A stretch of 64,000 nucleotides of DNA from Ardenticatenaceae bacterium (GCA_020634435.1 JACKBS010000012.1:248001-312000); one strand, 5' to 3'; shown: positions 18,501 to 27,250, counted from the stretch's first letter. The notes: generated by a model not told the origin, from the sequence alone. Made by a program: numbers and translations.

Positions 18501-18750
18501 GGGAAACATAGAACTTCTCCTCCAGGCACGGTCCAAACTTAGTTCCTCGTGGGAGTCTGACCTTGAAGGGTTGGTTATGCAAATTGTACAAAGTTTCACA
18601 GAATATGGCTGGCTCTGCGGAAATGCTCTTAACGTTGAAGAACCTGGGCTTATGTCTGGACTGGCTGGTATTGGGTACGGTTTGCTTCGCATCGCTTATC
18701 CGAAAGATATACCTAGTGTTTTGCTGCTGGAGCCACCAAAACTTAATTAA
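15511..18750 (+). CDS. lanM: Class II lanthionine synthetase LanM
   Basis: A 1079-aa cytoplasmic enzyme that dehydrates Ser/Thr in the precursor core and couples them to Cys. The N-terminal dehydratase (DUF4135) spans about residues 200-600, with kinase-like segments such as VVQFSSGSQLVYKPRSLGVD and NDFHYENLI..GENPVLVDLETLF. The C-terminal LanC-like cyclase begins near 690. Zinc ligands are visible as Cys948 (FWCHGASG), Cys993 and His994 (LCHGDLG), and FSHGVAGIAWSL is also conserved. The length is normal for LanM. It follows the precursor gene behind an attenuator-like hairpin. Only a weak ribosome-binding site precedes the ATG. Confidence 0.93.
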   Translation: MAENFLSNSPFNKAVNLAERTIQFDHQIINSPQEYDQHVGQKRLARWKTHPPFTETGLFSDRLASVGLSEKQFEWHLGISQPNLGEETPVWQTNLETIWHKYSQDNQAIQLPHKLLEHFPEARFLESFQPFLQYACDTLWTEIATLRKTYNKVPLSKNIIQQEFLRNVPPQLIYTLSRTAVLELNVARLQNQLCGETGELRFNDFLDSLKRPAHLAKFLEEYPVLARIITVLTMQWVTNFKIFLRHLCQDWPKLLTRFGELGELTSINMGAGDQHHRGRTVCVVQFSSGSQLVYKPRSLGVDVHFQELLSWFNEKNISVPFRILNLLDGIDHGWVEFVSTHSCEREEQIKNFYRRQGAFLALLYALCANDFHYENLIAAGENPVLVDLETLFCPAPSFSATPLSTGARVLSESVFDVGMLPRRIWVDANGEGVDLSGMGMQEGQLSPHEVPVWKQAKTDGMHFARERMRIMGKSHQPLLKENPVPLIAYVDEICDGFMELYRLIMNHRLELLDFIQCFNEDRIRYVARPTRTYGLMLNDSVHPDLMRDALLRDQFFDKLWIGAVTNRSVRRLIQHEQEDLWAGDIPLFTTTPGSNDLRTTNGYCLQDYFDESGIERVTKRLLKLSLADMEQQLWLIRASLATVSRTTHKPTKRYFSGRTIANSKTITPDQLLAYASNAGERIRTLALNLENEPSWFGINFDIAGNFLTVNPIDNSFYNGLPGIALFFAYLGKYSENDVFTNLAKQLTRQLKDILQASLENDETFPLSLGTFDGWGGIVYVFTHLSILWNEPDLLADALRIAKLLPSVIAKDKNFDVISGSAGCIGALLSLYSVTSETSVLRVAQLCGNHLLANVTETEHGLAWMPHSTAKEIKVPLTGFSHGVAGIAWSLFKLTDATGDNQYADVAQKSLEYERAFYSQELQNWLDLSMLPTPDEVSTDIPRSASFWCHGASGIGLARLDTLRIFDNDRVRQDINAAIHTTIRDGFGHGHCLCHGDLGNIELLLQARSKLSSSWESDLEGLVMQIVQSFTEYGWLCGNALNVEEPGLMSGLAGIGYGLLRIAYPKDIPSVLLLEPPKLN

Positions 18751-19051
18751 CCAAAGTTGCTCAAAAACTGGCCGTGATCTTTCCTTTTTTTGTCAACAAA
18801 ATGCATAAAGCCTATACAATGGAAATCTGAACGCCGTTGAAAAAACACTTTTTGGAAAGAAAACTCATCCTACACCACATTTAGATCAGCCCGTCGAAAA
18901 AATTGTCAGGAGAGAATAGCCTCTTAACCGAGGTCAATTTGGATTAAGTCTGTGACCTGCCCCTCCTACATGATCCACAATCTGTGTGTGCTGGAACTCT
19001 TTTTAAAACGAGCCCATGGGTGCATTATTTTGTCGCGAAATATCATAGACA
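18751..19051. other. Intergenic after lanM, no gene seen
   Basis: No further precursor-like ORF, immunity gene or clear terminator was seen after lanM. The stretch ends with one arm of the direct repeat that brackets the integrase gene. Confidence 0.4.
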
Positions 19052-19058
19052 CTAATAA
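19043..19058 (+). repeat. Left copy of integrase-flanking direct repeat
   Basis: TCATAGACACTAATAA overlaps the 3' end of the recombinase gene. It matches TCATAAATACTAATAA at 20219-20234 in 14 of 16 positions and in the same orientation. This could be a recombinase arm-type or attachment site. Confidence 0.4.
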
Positions 19059-20200
19059 TCAAGCTTGATCCCCTCATTCACCACTTTGGCCCGCTCCACG
19101 TAGCGGCTGGGGGTTTGCATATTGGTCCATCCCCCGGCATCCCGCAGCACAAATGGGCTGCTGTCTTTGGCCGCCCGCGTGGCCCACGTATGGCGTAAAT
19201 CGTGGGGGCTAAGCTCCCAAATACCCAAAATGTCGCGGCCTAGAATCTTGACCCGTGCGCCAATGGCCCGGACCGACATCACCTGGTCGGTCAGCTTATT
19301 GTTCTTACGGCTGCCGCGAAGAAGAGTGCCTGATTTTCGCATATACCTCGCGTAGTCACGCAACGCTGCTTCAATATCGGTTGTCAGCTCCATGCGGTCG
19401 GTGGTATCCGTTTTTTGCCGGTAGACGATGGCGTAGCCCACTTCTGCCAGGTCCTCCACCTTAAGGGCGGCCACTTCGCTAGCCCGCAGACCCAGATCGA
19501 GCAGCAGGCAGATCATCAGGCGGTCACGGATGCCCTGGGGGGTGGGGGGGTGCTCAGTTTTGAGGCGTCGCGCTTGTTTAGCCGTGAGGATGACGGCTTC
19601 TTCCTTTTTGTATCCAATTCGTTGTTTATCGCGGGCTGTGTTGACACGCTTACCTTCAGTACGGCCGTATCCGCGTACTTCGCGAATGAGGGCGTGTTCT
19701 TCTGGGGGGATCATGCCCGCCTTAGCTGCCAGACGGGCATACACCTTGATCGCTGACAACCGGTTATTGATACTCGCCACACTGTAGCCTGCTTTGAGTA
19801 GCCAGCGGACAAAGCCTTCGACCAAGCCCCAGGTGGTCCCCAACCAGGCAACTGGCTGGTACTGACAGTAATGGGCACCATATATAATAGGAAGAGACGT
19901 TCCTTGCGCGTCTGCCTGCGTTGCCATTTGTTTCAGCATCTTTTTCTTGAAGAATCCAGACGCCCACGCTTCTGCATCTTTTAGCAGATTGTCAGTAATG
20001 CCTAATTCACTGAGATACTGCACCCATAGCTGCAATGCGGCCAGTTGTGTTCGTATAGTCCTGGCTGCGCGGCGTTGGCGATAATCGGCAAACAGATAAA
20101 CGGCGGCTGCCTGATTTGCTGCCTGGCCCGCATGATGCACAATGCTGCTTTCTCTCCGTGGCTGCGGCTCACTCTTTTCAAGGCCTTTGTTTGTGGACAT
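19052..20200 (-). CDS. Tyrosine recombinase / integrase
   Basis: A 382-aa site-specific recombinase. The N-terminal core-binding (SAM-like) domain spans about residues 30-170. The catalytic domain contains Arg in GLRASEVAALK, the HxxR motif in LSPHDLRHTWATRA, and a C-terminal tail with GGWTNMQTPSRYVERAK that carries the Tyr nucleophile. The ATG at 20200 was chosen because GGAGAG lies 7 bases upstream; an in-frame TTG at 20215 has no such site. A 16-base direct repeat overlaps its 3' end and recurs just before its start. It may be the integrase of the mobile element that brought neighbouring cargo; the partner genes are not certain. Confidence 0.88.
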   Translation of the reverse strand: MSTNKGLEKSEPQPRRESSIVHHAGQAANQAAAVYLFADYRQRRAARTIRTQLAALQLWVQYLSELGITDNLLKDAEAWASGFFKKKMLKQMATQADAQGTSLPIIYGAHYCQYQPVAWLGTTWGLVEGFVRWLLKAGYSVASINNRLSAIKVYARLAAKAGMIPPEEHALIREVRGYGRTEGKRVNTARDKQRIGYKKEEAVILTAKQARRLKTEHPPTPQGIRDRLMICLLLDLGLRASEVAALKVEDLAEVGYAIVYRQKTDTTDRMELTTDIEAALRDYARYMRKSGTLLRGSRKNNKLTDQVMSVRAIGARVKILGRDILGIWELSPHDLRHTWATRAAKDSSPFVLRDAGGWTNMQTPSRYVERAKVVNEGIKLDY

Positions 20201-20218
20201 CAATTTTCTCTCCAAGTG

Positions 20219-20234
20219 TCATAAATACTAATAA
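20219..20234 (+). repeat. Right copy of integrase-flanking direct repeat
   Basis: TCATAAATACTAATAA lies just upstream of the integrase start, in the same orientation as the copy at 19043-19058. See that entry for the comparison. Confidence 0.4.
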
Positions 20235-20527
20235 GGTTTACTTATCGGTATCTATAATATAGCAAAAAACGTGCAATTATGTCAAGTAATCGCGTTGTGA
20301 ATTGATTAAGCGCAAAAGGTTTCTACGGCATGGTGAGCCAATCATGGCTTAAAACATAAGCGGCCGTTTGTAGTTTTTTGTAATGGACAATCTGGGACTT
20401 GTTTCCCTGAGTAGAATCTGATTAACTGTAAATGACCATTTAATAAAAGGTTCAGTAAAGTATTTGTAAAGTGGCGACATTCAAACCGGGCAACCAGTTG
20501 AGTTCCACTTCACAGGAGATCAGACGG

Positions 20528-20737
20528 ATGACAGAGAACAAGCCCCCAACAGAGCAAGTCCCACAAGTTGATACGCATCACACGCTGATGGCGCAACCGG
20601 CCAAAAACACTAAAGAAGAATCACCCAGTGAAATAGCAACTGCACAATTGGATGCGTTAGTAGCATCCTATGAATTGTCACTGAATCGACCCATTACAGG
20701 TCTCAATCCTGAACAGCGCCAGACAAAAGAGGGTTGA
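20528..20737 (+). CDS. Small hypothetical protein
   Basis: A 69-aa hydrophilic protein without a recognised family. The ATG at 20528 is preceded by CAGGAG at good spacing; the frame is open upstream but without a better start. Its 3' end overlaps the end of the convergent pentapeptide-repeat gene by 35 bases. The composition is Gln/Pro/Thr-rich with no Cys. It may be a real small gene or a decayed fragment. Confidence 0.4.
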   Translation: MTENKPPTEQVPQVDTHHTLMAQPAKNTKEESPSEIATAQLDALVASYELSLNRPITGLNPEQRQTKEG

Positions 20738-21818
20738 TATCACTTGGCCAAATTGTGGTGCTATCAAAGAGAGCATCAATAAGTGCACCCTCCAACAGGG
20801 GTCTTCCACTGAGCTCCGTCCCAAAGTCTGCGTCTGTGAAATCCGTTCCCCGAAGATCGGCATTTCTAAATGAGGTATTGCCCAAGAAAGCTCCGCTTAA
20901 GTTGGCCCCTGTCAGATCGGCTTCATTTAATTCGGAAGCACCTAAATTCGCCCCGCTTAAGTTTGCATTGTGTAATTGAGCTCCATGCAAGTGTAGTAGA
21001 CTGAGGTCAACAAAGCTTAAGTTCTGCTCGGTTCCATAGTTAACTATTTCCCAGGCTAATCGCGTTTTATCATCAATAAAAGTGGTATCATCAATCACTG
21101 CTTGTCTTAGATCGATCCAGTCAAGTCGCGCATTTGTTAAATTTGCACCTCGCAAGTCAGCATAACGCAAGTCTGCGGAATCTAGAATAGCTCCGCTTAA
21201 GTCCGCGTTTTGTAAATTTGCATGGCGTAAATTAGCGTGATGTAGTTCAGCTCCGCTTAAGTCCGCGTTTTGTAAGTTCGCGTATATTAAAACCGCACTT
21301 CCTAAATCAGCCTCTCTCAAATCTGCATCGGCCAAGTTAACACCAAACCATAATAATCGTTGAAAATCGCCACAATTGCGAAAATCCGGTAAACATTGTG
21401 ATAATAACTGCGACCTTCCTAGCCATCCACAGGCTGGCAACAGCACAATGCACAAGATTAGAAGTCTCCATTTTATTGTCTTTTCTAGCTTTGGCTTGTA
21501 GTCATGATTTGTAACATTAGGGCTTAGAGTATCCAATTCAATCTGACTCGTAGGCTGATTGGGTGAATCAAAGGATGACCAAGTAACTCTAGGTCGATAT
21601 TCGCTAAGGCTTTCAACTAGATCATCTAGGCGGCCGTGTCGTCTAGAAAAAGTAATCAGCTCACGCGCTTTATCATTGATTGTGTTTTCGCCAGGCAAGC
21701 TTTCGTAATTGATGCCCAAAGTAAAACATAAATCTTTCAACTCACTGATGGTGAAGTGATTAATAATCATCAAGCGCAGCACATCAAGGTTATTATCACC
21801 CTTTTCAATAGTTTCCAT
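20703..21818 (-). CDS. EAD - transmembrane - pentapeptide repeat protein
   Basis: A 371-aa protein. Residues 1-80 form a helical effector-associated domain (EAD, death-like; EAD7-like pattern ISELKDLCFTLGINYESLPG..RPRVTW). A single membrane helix (about 128-148, WRLLILCIVLLPACGW) follows. The rest, from about 170, is pentapeptide repeat (A[D/N]LxxA units such as ANLRHANLQNADLSGA), a right-handed quadrilateral helix. The same EAD type starts the proteins at 28861 and 53243. EADs recruit effectors to signalling hubs in bacterial conflict systems; the pentapeptide rod here is probably a sensor or scaffold at the membrane. No strong ribosome-binding site was seen. Confidence 0.75.
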   Translation of the reverse strand: METIEKGDNNLDVLRLMIINHFTISELKDLCFTLGINYESLPGENTINDKARELITFSRRHGRLDDLVESLSEYRPRVTWSSFDSPNQPTSQIELDTLSPNVTNHDYKPKLEKTIKWRLLILCIVLLPACGWLGRSQLLSQCLPDFRNCGDFQRLLWFGVNLADADLREADLGSAVLIYANLQNADLSGAELHHANLRHANLQNADLSGAILDSADLRYADLRGANLTNARLDWIDLRQAVIDDTTFIDDKTRLAWEIVNYGTEQNLSFVDLSLLHLHGAQLHNANLSGANLGASELNEADLTGANLSGAFLGNTSFRNADLRGTDFTDADFGTELSGRPLLEGALIDALFDSTTIWPSDINPLLSGAVQD

Positions 21819-21969
21819 GAAGGCGTCACCCTACTTTAGGCAAGGTTGTTAGCTGTGTGGTCTATGGCGTTTCAAGTTTTGCATTAGCAATATATCTCCG
21901 TATAAATATACGCTAAGATAATTCTAGCTCTGGGATATTTTGCATAAAATAACAAACTTACAAAGCCAG

Positions 21970-22845
21970 CTACTGCACCATCTTGCGCTGTACCTTTATA
22001 GCCAAGCTGACATAGAGCTGGGTGGTTTCTAAACTGGCGTGGCCAGCATCTCCTGCACCGATTTAATATCGCCGCCCTTGGCCAAATAGTGGGTGGCCAC
22101 GTAGTGAGTGCACCGATGTCCCATGTATCCCGGCCTGCTTCAGATACTTGTGCAGCATCTGCTGAATTGAGCGCTGAGACATTCGCTCCCCAAATTTTGT
22201 AACAAAAACGACCGTTGTTGAACCCTTTTTTCGCTCAGAGAGTCGCTCACGCGCCGAAATCCAGATTTTCAGGGACTCACAAGTCTTCCAGTTCACTGGT
22301 AGCGTTTTAACCTTGCTCCGCTTGCGGGTGATTCTGATGATACCCACGTCGGCTGGGCCTTTGGTTACCCGGCGCGGCAGCTCCACATGTTCTAGGTTCA
22401 GACCAACCAGCTCAGACAATCTCATACCAGTCTGCAAAAATAGCATGACAATTGCCCGATCCCTAACATTGATCACCTGGGCCAGTAGCGTATGGTATTC
22501 TTCGTCGCTCAAAAATCGGGGTTCGGTTTTAGGGAGTTCTGGGGGAACCAGCTTGACGGCCGGATTCTGTTCAATATGGCCATGCTCTTCTAAGAAGGTG
22601 AAAAATGTCTTGATAGAAAACGACTTACGCTTGCGGGTACTGGGTTTCAAGCCTCGCCTGTCTAGCTCAGCCATAAAGCCAACTAGGTGTGTTAGTGACA
22701 CCTGGTCTACCTGGTGCACGTCCTTGCGCTCCAGGAAGCTAATGCAGTCGTTTAAGTCGCGATTGTACTCCTCTCGTGTCCGGGCGGGCATGTGGATGGT
22801 GATAAAAAAATGTAGGCCGTCGCGCAGTGACAGGGGGGCATTCAT
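21970..22845 (-). pseudogene. Frameshifted Xer-like tyrosine recombinase
   Basis: The first 240 codons encode an intact N-terminal and most of a catalytic domain (LQTGMRLSELVGLN with the first Arg). The frame breaks after SVHSLR. The continuation ATHYLAKGGDIKSVQEML is found in another frame, and after a second shift HASLETTQLYVSLAIKVQRKM finishes the protein at a TAG at 21970. Two single-base losses therefore remove the HxxH/R and Tyr part. It is a decayed integrase at the left edge of the IS cluster. Confidence 0.85.
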
Positions 22846-22895
22846 GCCCTCATTATCTAACTTCGCCTAACTACCGTCAACTCTCTAATTATTTC

Positions 22896-22919
22896 CTATA
22901 TGGCTATATGGCTATATGG
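22896..22919 (+). repeat. Three tandem CTATATGG units (IS target)
   Basis: Perfect 8-base units lie at 22896-22903, 22904-22911 and 22912-22919. Further copies directly follow the two IS elements inserted here (24199-24206 and 25780-25787). See the findings for the insertion history. Confidence 0.85.
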
Positions 22920-24196
22920 CACGGCATTTCAGTAAAAATCAGAAAACAACTGTTTAGCAATCCGCGCATCGAAGAAACGCCGTGCCGATGCGAGATTATT
23001 GAAGCCAAGTTTGTGCATTAGACCGATCAAGAAATTATTGAGAATGGACAAGGCTTTCGCTACGCTGGTGCGAGTCGTTCGCGTCGCATCTTCATGAAGT
23101 GTGACATCACGACGGTAATGCAGGCCATTTTCAATGGCCCAGTAGCGTTGCGTCCAGTCCAGGAGTTGGTGGGCATCCGCTTGCACTGACGAACAGCTCG
23201 TCAAGCCATAAACGGTCTGCCTGGACTCGCGTCCTGTATCCGTCTCCCGAGACAAGCGTTCTAATTTGAAGATTTGTTGGATACCTGGCCAACTGATGAA
23301 TGACCCAAGGTCAGCTATGAGCGACAGCGTTCGTTTCTCCAGTCGCCCATGGCTTTTGCTGCAGAAAGACGCGCTGGTTTGGAGCCAGTCATCCTGATGC
23401 CAGCCTGGCACGTAGGGGGCGGCTCGAAAAACTGTTGGATATCAGCCAGCAAGGTGGATTGATTTTCCTTGGCCCACAAGACATATTGGCCCCCTTGGCG
23501 CAACACGGCCATACAAAATGACCGTTGTGTCTGGAGCGCGTCAGCGATCACGACTTTATCCTTCAGATAGAGTCCAGCTAGCAAAGCCGGGGCGGTGCTT
23601 ATCTCATTCTGCTCTGGCAACACTTCAACTTGTTTGAGAACAATACCTTCTTCCACTAGGTAGGCCGTGAGTAAATGGACTCCCTGCGTCATGCCCTTCG
23701 GAATGGTTCCGCGCATTGTCTTGCCATCGACCGCCACCAGCACACTCGATTGGCCACCGTATTGTTCATGCAAATATTGCCGTAGGGTTGCCTCCAACTC
23801 TTCCTGCAACAGGACATCCCCAAGATGGTGTATATCGTGTTGACGCATGGAGTATTGCCTCTTTTGAGCTGAAACATCTGAACGAAGTCAGCCCGCCGAT
23901 ACCGTATCCACTCAAATATTTCCTGTGGTTTATCGGCTCCTGCCAGTCGTGCTAGCAGAATCATGCTCAACTGGCTTCCTAAAGAGTACACTTTTCCTCG
24001 ATTGTCGCGCCGATCCGTTAACTGGTTTAGCCGTTTCGACAACGCCCCCAGGTCAAAAACGACACCTTCAATATCTTGGGCCTCAAGTATGATATCCTTC
24101 ATCCTGCACCTTTCCTGGTTTGGTTGGTTTAGTCACCGAAATCATACCAAGGTTAGGTGCATTCTCTTTTCCTCAAGTTTTTACTGAAAAGCCGTG
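22920..24196 (-). mobile_element. ISAs1-family insertion sequence (decayed)
   Basis: A 1277-base element with imperfect terminal inverted repeats CACGGCATTTCAGTAAAA (from 22920) and CACGGCTTTTCAGTAAAA (complement, from 24196). The 10-base direct repeat GGCTATATGG flanks it at 22910-22919 and 24197-24206. Part of this match could predate insertion because the target is a tandem repeat. The transposase inside carries two frameshifts, so the copy cannot move by itself. Confidence 0.85.
22929..24102 (-). pseudogene. ISAs1-family transposase, two frameshifts
   Basis: Three leftward frames together make a complete ISAs1 (H-repeat) transposase. The N-terminal DDE-associated domain (LGALSKRLNQLTDRRDNRGK) breaks at a GGGG run near 23820. 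The catalytic part (VLVAVDGKTMRGTI, VVIADALQTQRSF) breaks again near a C-run at about 23416. The C-terminal part (RYWAIENGLHYRRDVTLHED) ends at 22929. The domain order is intact and only the frame is lost, so decay is recent. Confidence 0.85.
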
Positions 24197-24206
24197 GGCT
24201 ATATGG

Positions 24207-25780
24207 AGGGTGAGATTAGTTTTGGTGTAAAAGGAAGGGGGCGAGGAAAATAGGGGGCATGACGGAAAAAACCGACCCCCAACAAGATGTACCCAATGAA
24301 TTAGCCCGCAAGTTGAGCCAATGGCATCAGGCCAACCCCAAAGCAACCCTGACCGAGATCGAGGAGGCGGTCGAGGCTGAACTGGCTATGGTGCGCAGGC
24401 AACTGGTAGAAGAACTGGCTCAAGAAAAGATAGGTGAACAAAAAGTGCCAGACTGTCCCCAGTGTGGCCAACAAATGGTCAAAAATGGGCAGCGCAAGCG
24501 GAAGCTCAAGAGCAAAGAGGGACAAACCATCCAACTCAACCGGCAGCAATGGCGTTGTCTCAACTGTGGGGCAACGTTTTTTCCCCCTGGATGAAGTGCT
24601 GGGCTTGCTGCCAGGCAGATACACGCCGCAGGTGCAGGAAGCCATCACACGACTGGGCAGCCGCCTTAGTTATGGCGAAGCACAAGAGGAATTGGTGCTT
24701 CTATGGAAAGTCGCAGTGAGCGAAAGCGGCACACGGCAGGTAACGCTGCGGCATGGGCAAGTAGCCAACACGCTCATTGAGGAAAAAGTAGCGCAGTTAG
24801 AAACAGATGGCATGACGGCTACGGCACAGCCTGAGCAAATAGTGATATGTACTGATGGGGCAATGGTGCAGTTGACCAACGGCGAGTGGCGCGAGGTGAA
24901 GACAGTGGCCTTTGGCGAATTCGATTCTCGTTGGGATGCCAAACAGAAGAAAGTAATAACCCAAACGGCACAGATTAGCTATTTTTCTCGGGTAGCCACA
25001 GCGGAAGCGTTTAGCCGAGAGGCGCTGGTGGAATGGGACCGTCGTGGTGGTGACAAGGCCCGCACGGTTGTGGCTGTCCAGGATGGGGCAATCTGGATTC
25101 AGTCATTTCTTGATTATCATTGTCCACGGGCCATTCGCGTGATTGACTTTGCCCATGCCCAAGCGTATGTGGCCACCGTGGGCCGGACGATTTATGGGTC
25201 AGACACAGACACTTTCAGCCAATGGTATGCTCGGATGTCGCGGCAGTTAGGCCACCAACCACCCCAGCGCACCCTGGCTGAGTTGCGATTTTTGCAACGG
25301 CAGCACCTTGACCATCCCGAGGCGGAGAGCATTGAACTGGCTATTCGCTATCTGGAGAAACGATTGCCGATGATTGATTACCCTCATTTTCGTCGCCAGC
25401 AGATTCCCATTGGGTCCGGGATTGTGGAAAGCGGACACAAAGTGGTAATGCAGAAACGGATGAAACAGGCGGGGATGCGTTGGGCCGAAGCCAATCTCAA
25501 TCCGATGTTGGCGCTGCGTATGGCCTTGTGTAACCGGCGGTGGCAAACCAGTTGGCGGGAGATTCAGGCCCGTGTGTGCCAGGAAACATATCCCAAACAA
25601 GCTAAGCAGAATCCGAAGACGGCGACGGCATCCCAGCCAGAGGTCTTCACAGAAGCAGACTGTCAACGTCTCACTGCCTTAGCTGAACAGCTGGCTAAAC
25701 GGAAAAAGCAGCCCTGGCAAAATAACCGCTGGGTTTTTCCACATAGGGGGCCACTCTTACACCAAAACTAATTGCACCCC
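24207..25780 (+). mobile_element. ISKra4-like insertion sequence
   Basis: A 1574-base element. The terminal repeats match in 21 of 24 positions; the shared core is ATTAGTTTTGGTGTAA (left end 24207-24230; right end 25757-25780, complementary). The direct repeat TATATGG lies on both sides (24200-24206 and 25781-25787). It begins 10 bases after the ISAs1 element ends. Confidence 0.8.
24259..25771 (+). CDS. ISKra4-like transposase in two overlapping frames
   Basis: The first frame (24259-24594) encodes a zinc-ribbon N-terminus (CPQCGQQM..CLNCGATFFP). The second, open from 24434 to 25771, continues the same protein (FFPLDEVLGLLPGRYTP..) with the DDE catalytic core (VICTDGAMVQL, VIDFAHAQAYV, IGSGIVESGHK). 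The switch needs a +1 shift at the run TTTTTTCCCCC just before the first stop (24592-24594). This may be programmed frameshifting or an inactivating indel; the second frame has no damage. Together they give about 503 residues, normal for the family. Confidence 0.75.
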
Positions 25781-25866
25781 TATATGGACTAAGTGTTGAT
25801 TTTTAGTCGCCAATCTATTAAGCTTATTTTGTGCCCATGAACACTCCAACCTAAATAGCACTGCAT

Positions 25867-26016
25867 TCTAAATGGAACGGGAACGAGCGACTCATTCTTA
25901 CAAGTGGTCTTAATGGTACAGCAAAGCTTTGGAATGTGAATAGCGGAGACTTCTTATTCACATTAGGGGGCGATAGCTCCTCGTCACTGGAGCAGGCTGG
26001 CGCAGTGAGAAAGTAA
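25867..26016 (+). pseudogene. WD40-repeat fragment
   Basis: Between two IS elements, one frame reads GNERLILTSGLNGTAKLWNV and then NSGDFLFTLGG, an unmistakable WD40 blade. It is followed by a short tail and a TAA at 26014. No start or further blades remain. It is the probable C-terminal remnant of a WD40-repeat (often STAND-linked) gene destroyed by the IS insertions. Confidence 0.7.
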
Positions 26017-26048
26017 AATTCTCATTTCTACCTGTAATGGCTTAAGTA

Positions 26049-27250
26049 CTCTGTAACTTAAACAAGTTCAACTTTCTTGAATTTGAGGTTCGCACCATTA
26101 ACAACTGAATAACGAGAATTTAGCTTTTCACGCGCGGTCGCAATGGAAAACTGCCAATTGATTTTGATTCGTTTGGCTGCTCTTAGAGCGATAAGGGTCA
26201 TTAATTCTGACTCCACTTGCTCGATCGTTGGTATCCGACGATTCAAGCATAAACGTGCCAAGGCCGAAAACTCAATCTCAATCATATTAAGCCAACTAGC
26301 CGACTTGGGTGTATAGAAAAACTCAAACCGCTGTGCCAGCGCAAACGTCTCATCGGCAGGCAGGTTATCATAAAATGCACTGGTGTTGTGGGTATTCAAG
26401 TTATCCAACACCAAACAAATCTTGACTGCCTTTAGATAATGTGCCGCTATCGGCTGACAAAACAAGGCAAACTCTTTCTTCCGCCGCCGCTTGTGAATTT
26501 GAGCAATACGCTCACCGGTTAAGAGCTCAATGGCGGCAAACAGAGCGCAGGCCCCCAGCTTTTCGTAGGCATAATGTTCTTTGCGAACTTGACCTGTTTG
26601 CATGGCAATGGACTCGACAATGTCGCCAATGAGAAAGCTTGGGCGTTCATCTAGACAGACAACAGGGTAATCCGGGTCATAGGGCAGGGCATATAACCAC
26701 AGAATCTGCTCCATGTGATCCAGAAAGCGACTGGTTATCTTGCCCAGGCACCAACAGCGTTTCAGGTGAGGCTTGAGTTCGTTTTTTTGAGGATGCGATT
26801 GACTTGGGTGTGGGAAACCTCTTCTATCAACTCCAATTCAACTGCTTTCTCAGCCAACAAACGCAATGACCACTGACTACGCCCTTCTGGTGCATCACTG
26901 CTCGCTAACGCGGTAATCTTGGCCCGTTCTGCCCCAGTTATGGTAACGGGCCGACCTGGTATGGCTTTGTCATCCAAGCCAGTAAGACTCAATTCGCGAT
27001 ATTTACTGGCCCAGGTAGAGACGCTTTGTAACGTTGCGGCAACGGTTTGGGCCACCGCTGTAAAGGTGCCACTACGGTCTAGCTCAAGGATGGCTAAAAC
27101 TCGTTTGAATTTGCGGACAGGTAAACTGCGCTGCTTTAACAATTTTTCAAGTTGTGTCCGTTCTGATTCATTGAGTTGGATATGTTGCTTTTTCATCAAC
27201 CCAGTTTGGCCGGAACGTACAACAGATTATGAATTCTTTGAGTTACACTG
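26049..27250 (-). mobile_element. IS630-family insertion sequence
   Basis: A 1202-base element bounded by TA dinucleotides (26047-26048 and 27251-27252), the normal IS630/mariner target. The inverted ends share TGTAACT.AAA, with about 15 of 20 positions matching. It carries one transposase in two frames. Confidence 0.75.
26058..27199 (-). CDS. IS630 transposase, frames joined at an A7 run
   Basis: The first frame (27199-26762) encodes a helix-turn-helix DNA-binding domain (FTAVAQTVAATLQSVSTWASKY). The second (to 26058) encodes the DDE domain: VCLDERPSFLIG, LVLDNLNTHNTS and FFYTPKSASWLNMIE. The frames connect by a -1 slip on seven A's (forward-strand T-run 26782-26788) followed by C, giving ILKKNELKPHLKRC. 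A-run slippage is a known way to make fused IS transposases. The element could therefore be active; an ordinary indel is the alternative. Confidence 0.8.

Noticed and set aside
20703..21818. Pentapeptide repeats considered as a gyrase-protecting Qnr/MfpA-type protein
   Set aside because: An EAD and a membrane helix precede the repeats, which is not the soluble Qnr layout.
22896..22919. Tandem CTATATGG units considered as a CRISPR-like or variable repeat array
   Set aside because: Only three adjoining 8-base units without spacers; the other copies are IS flanks.
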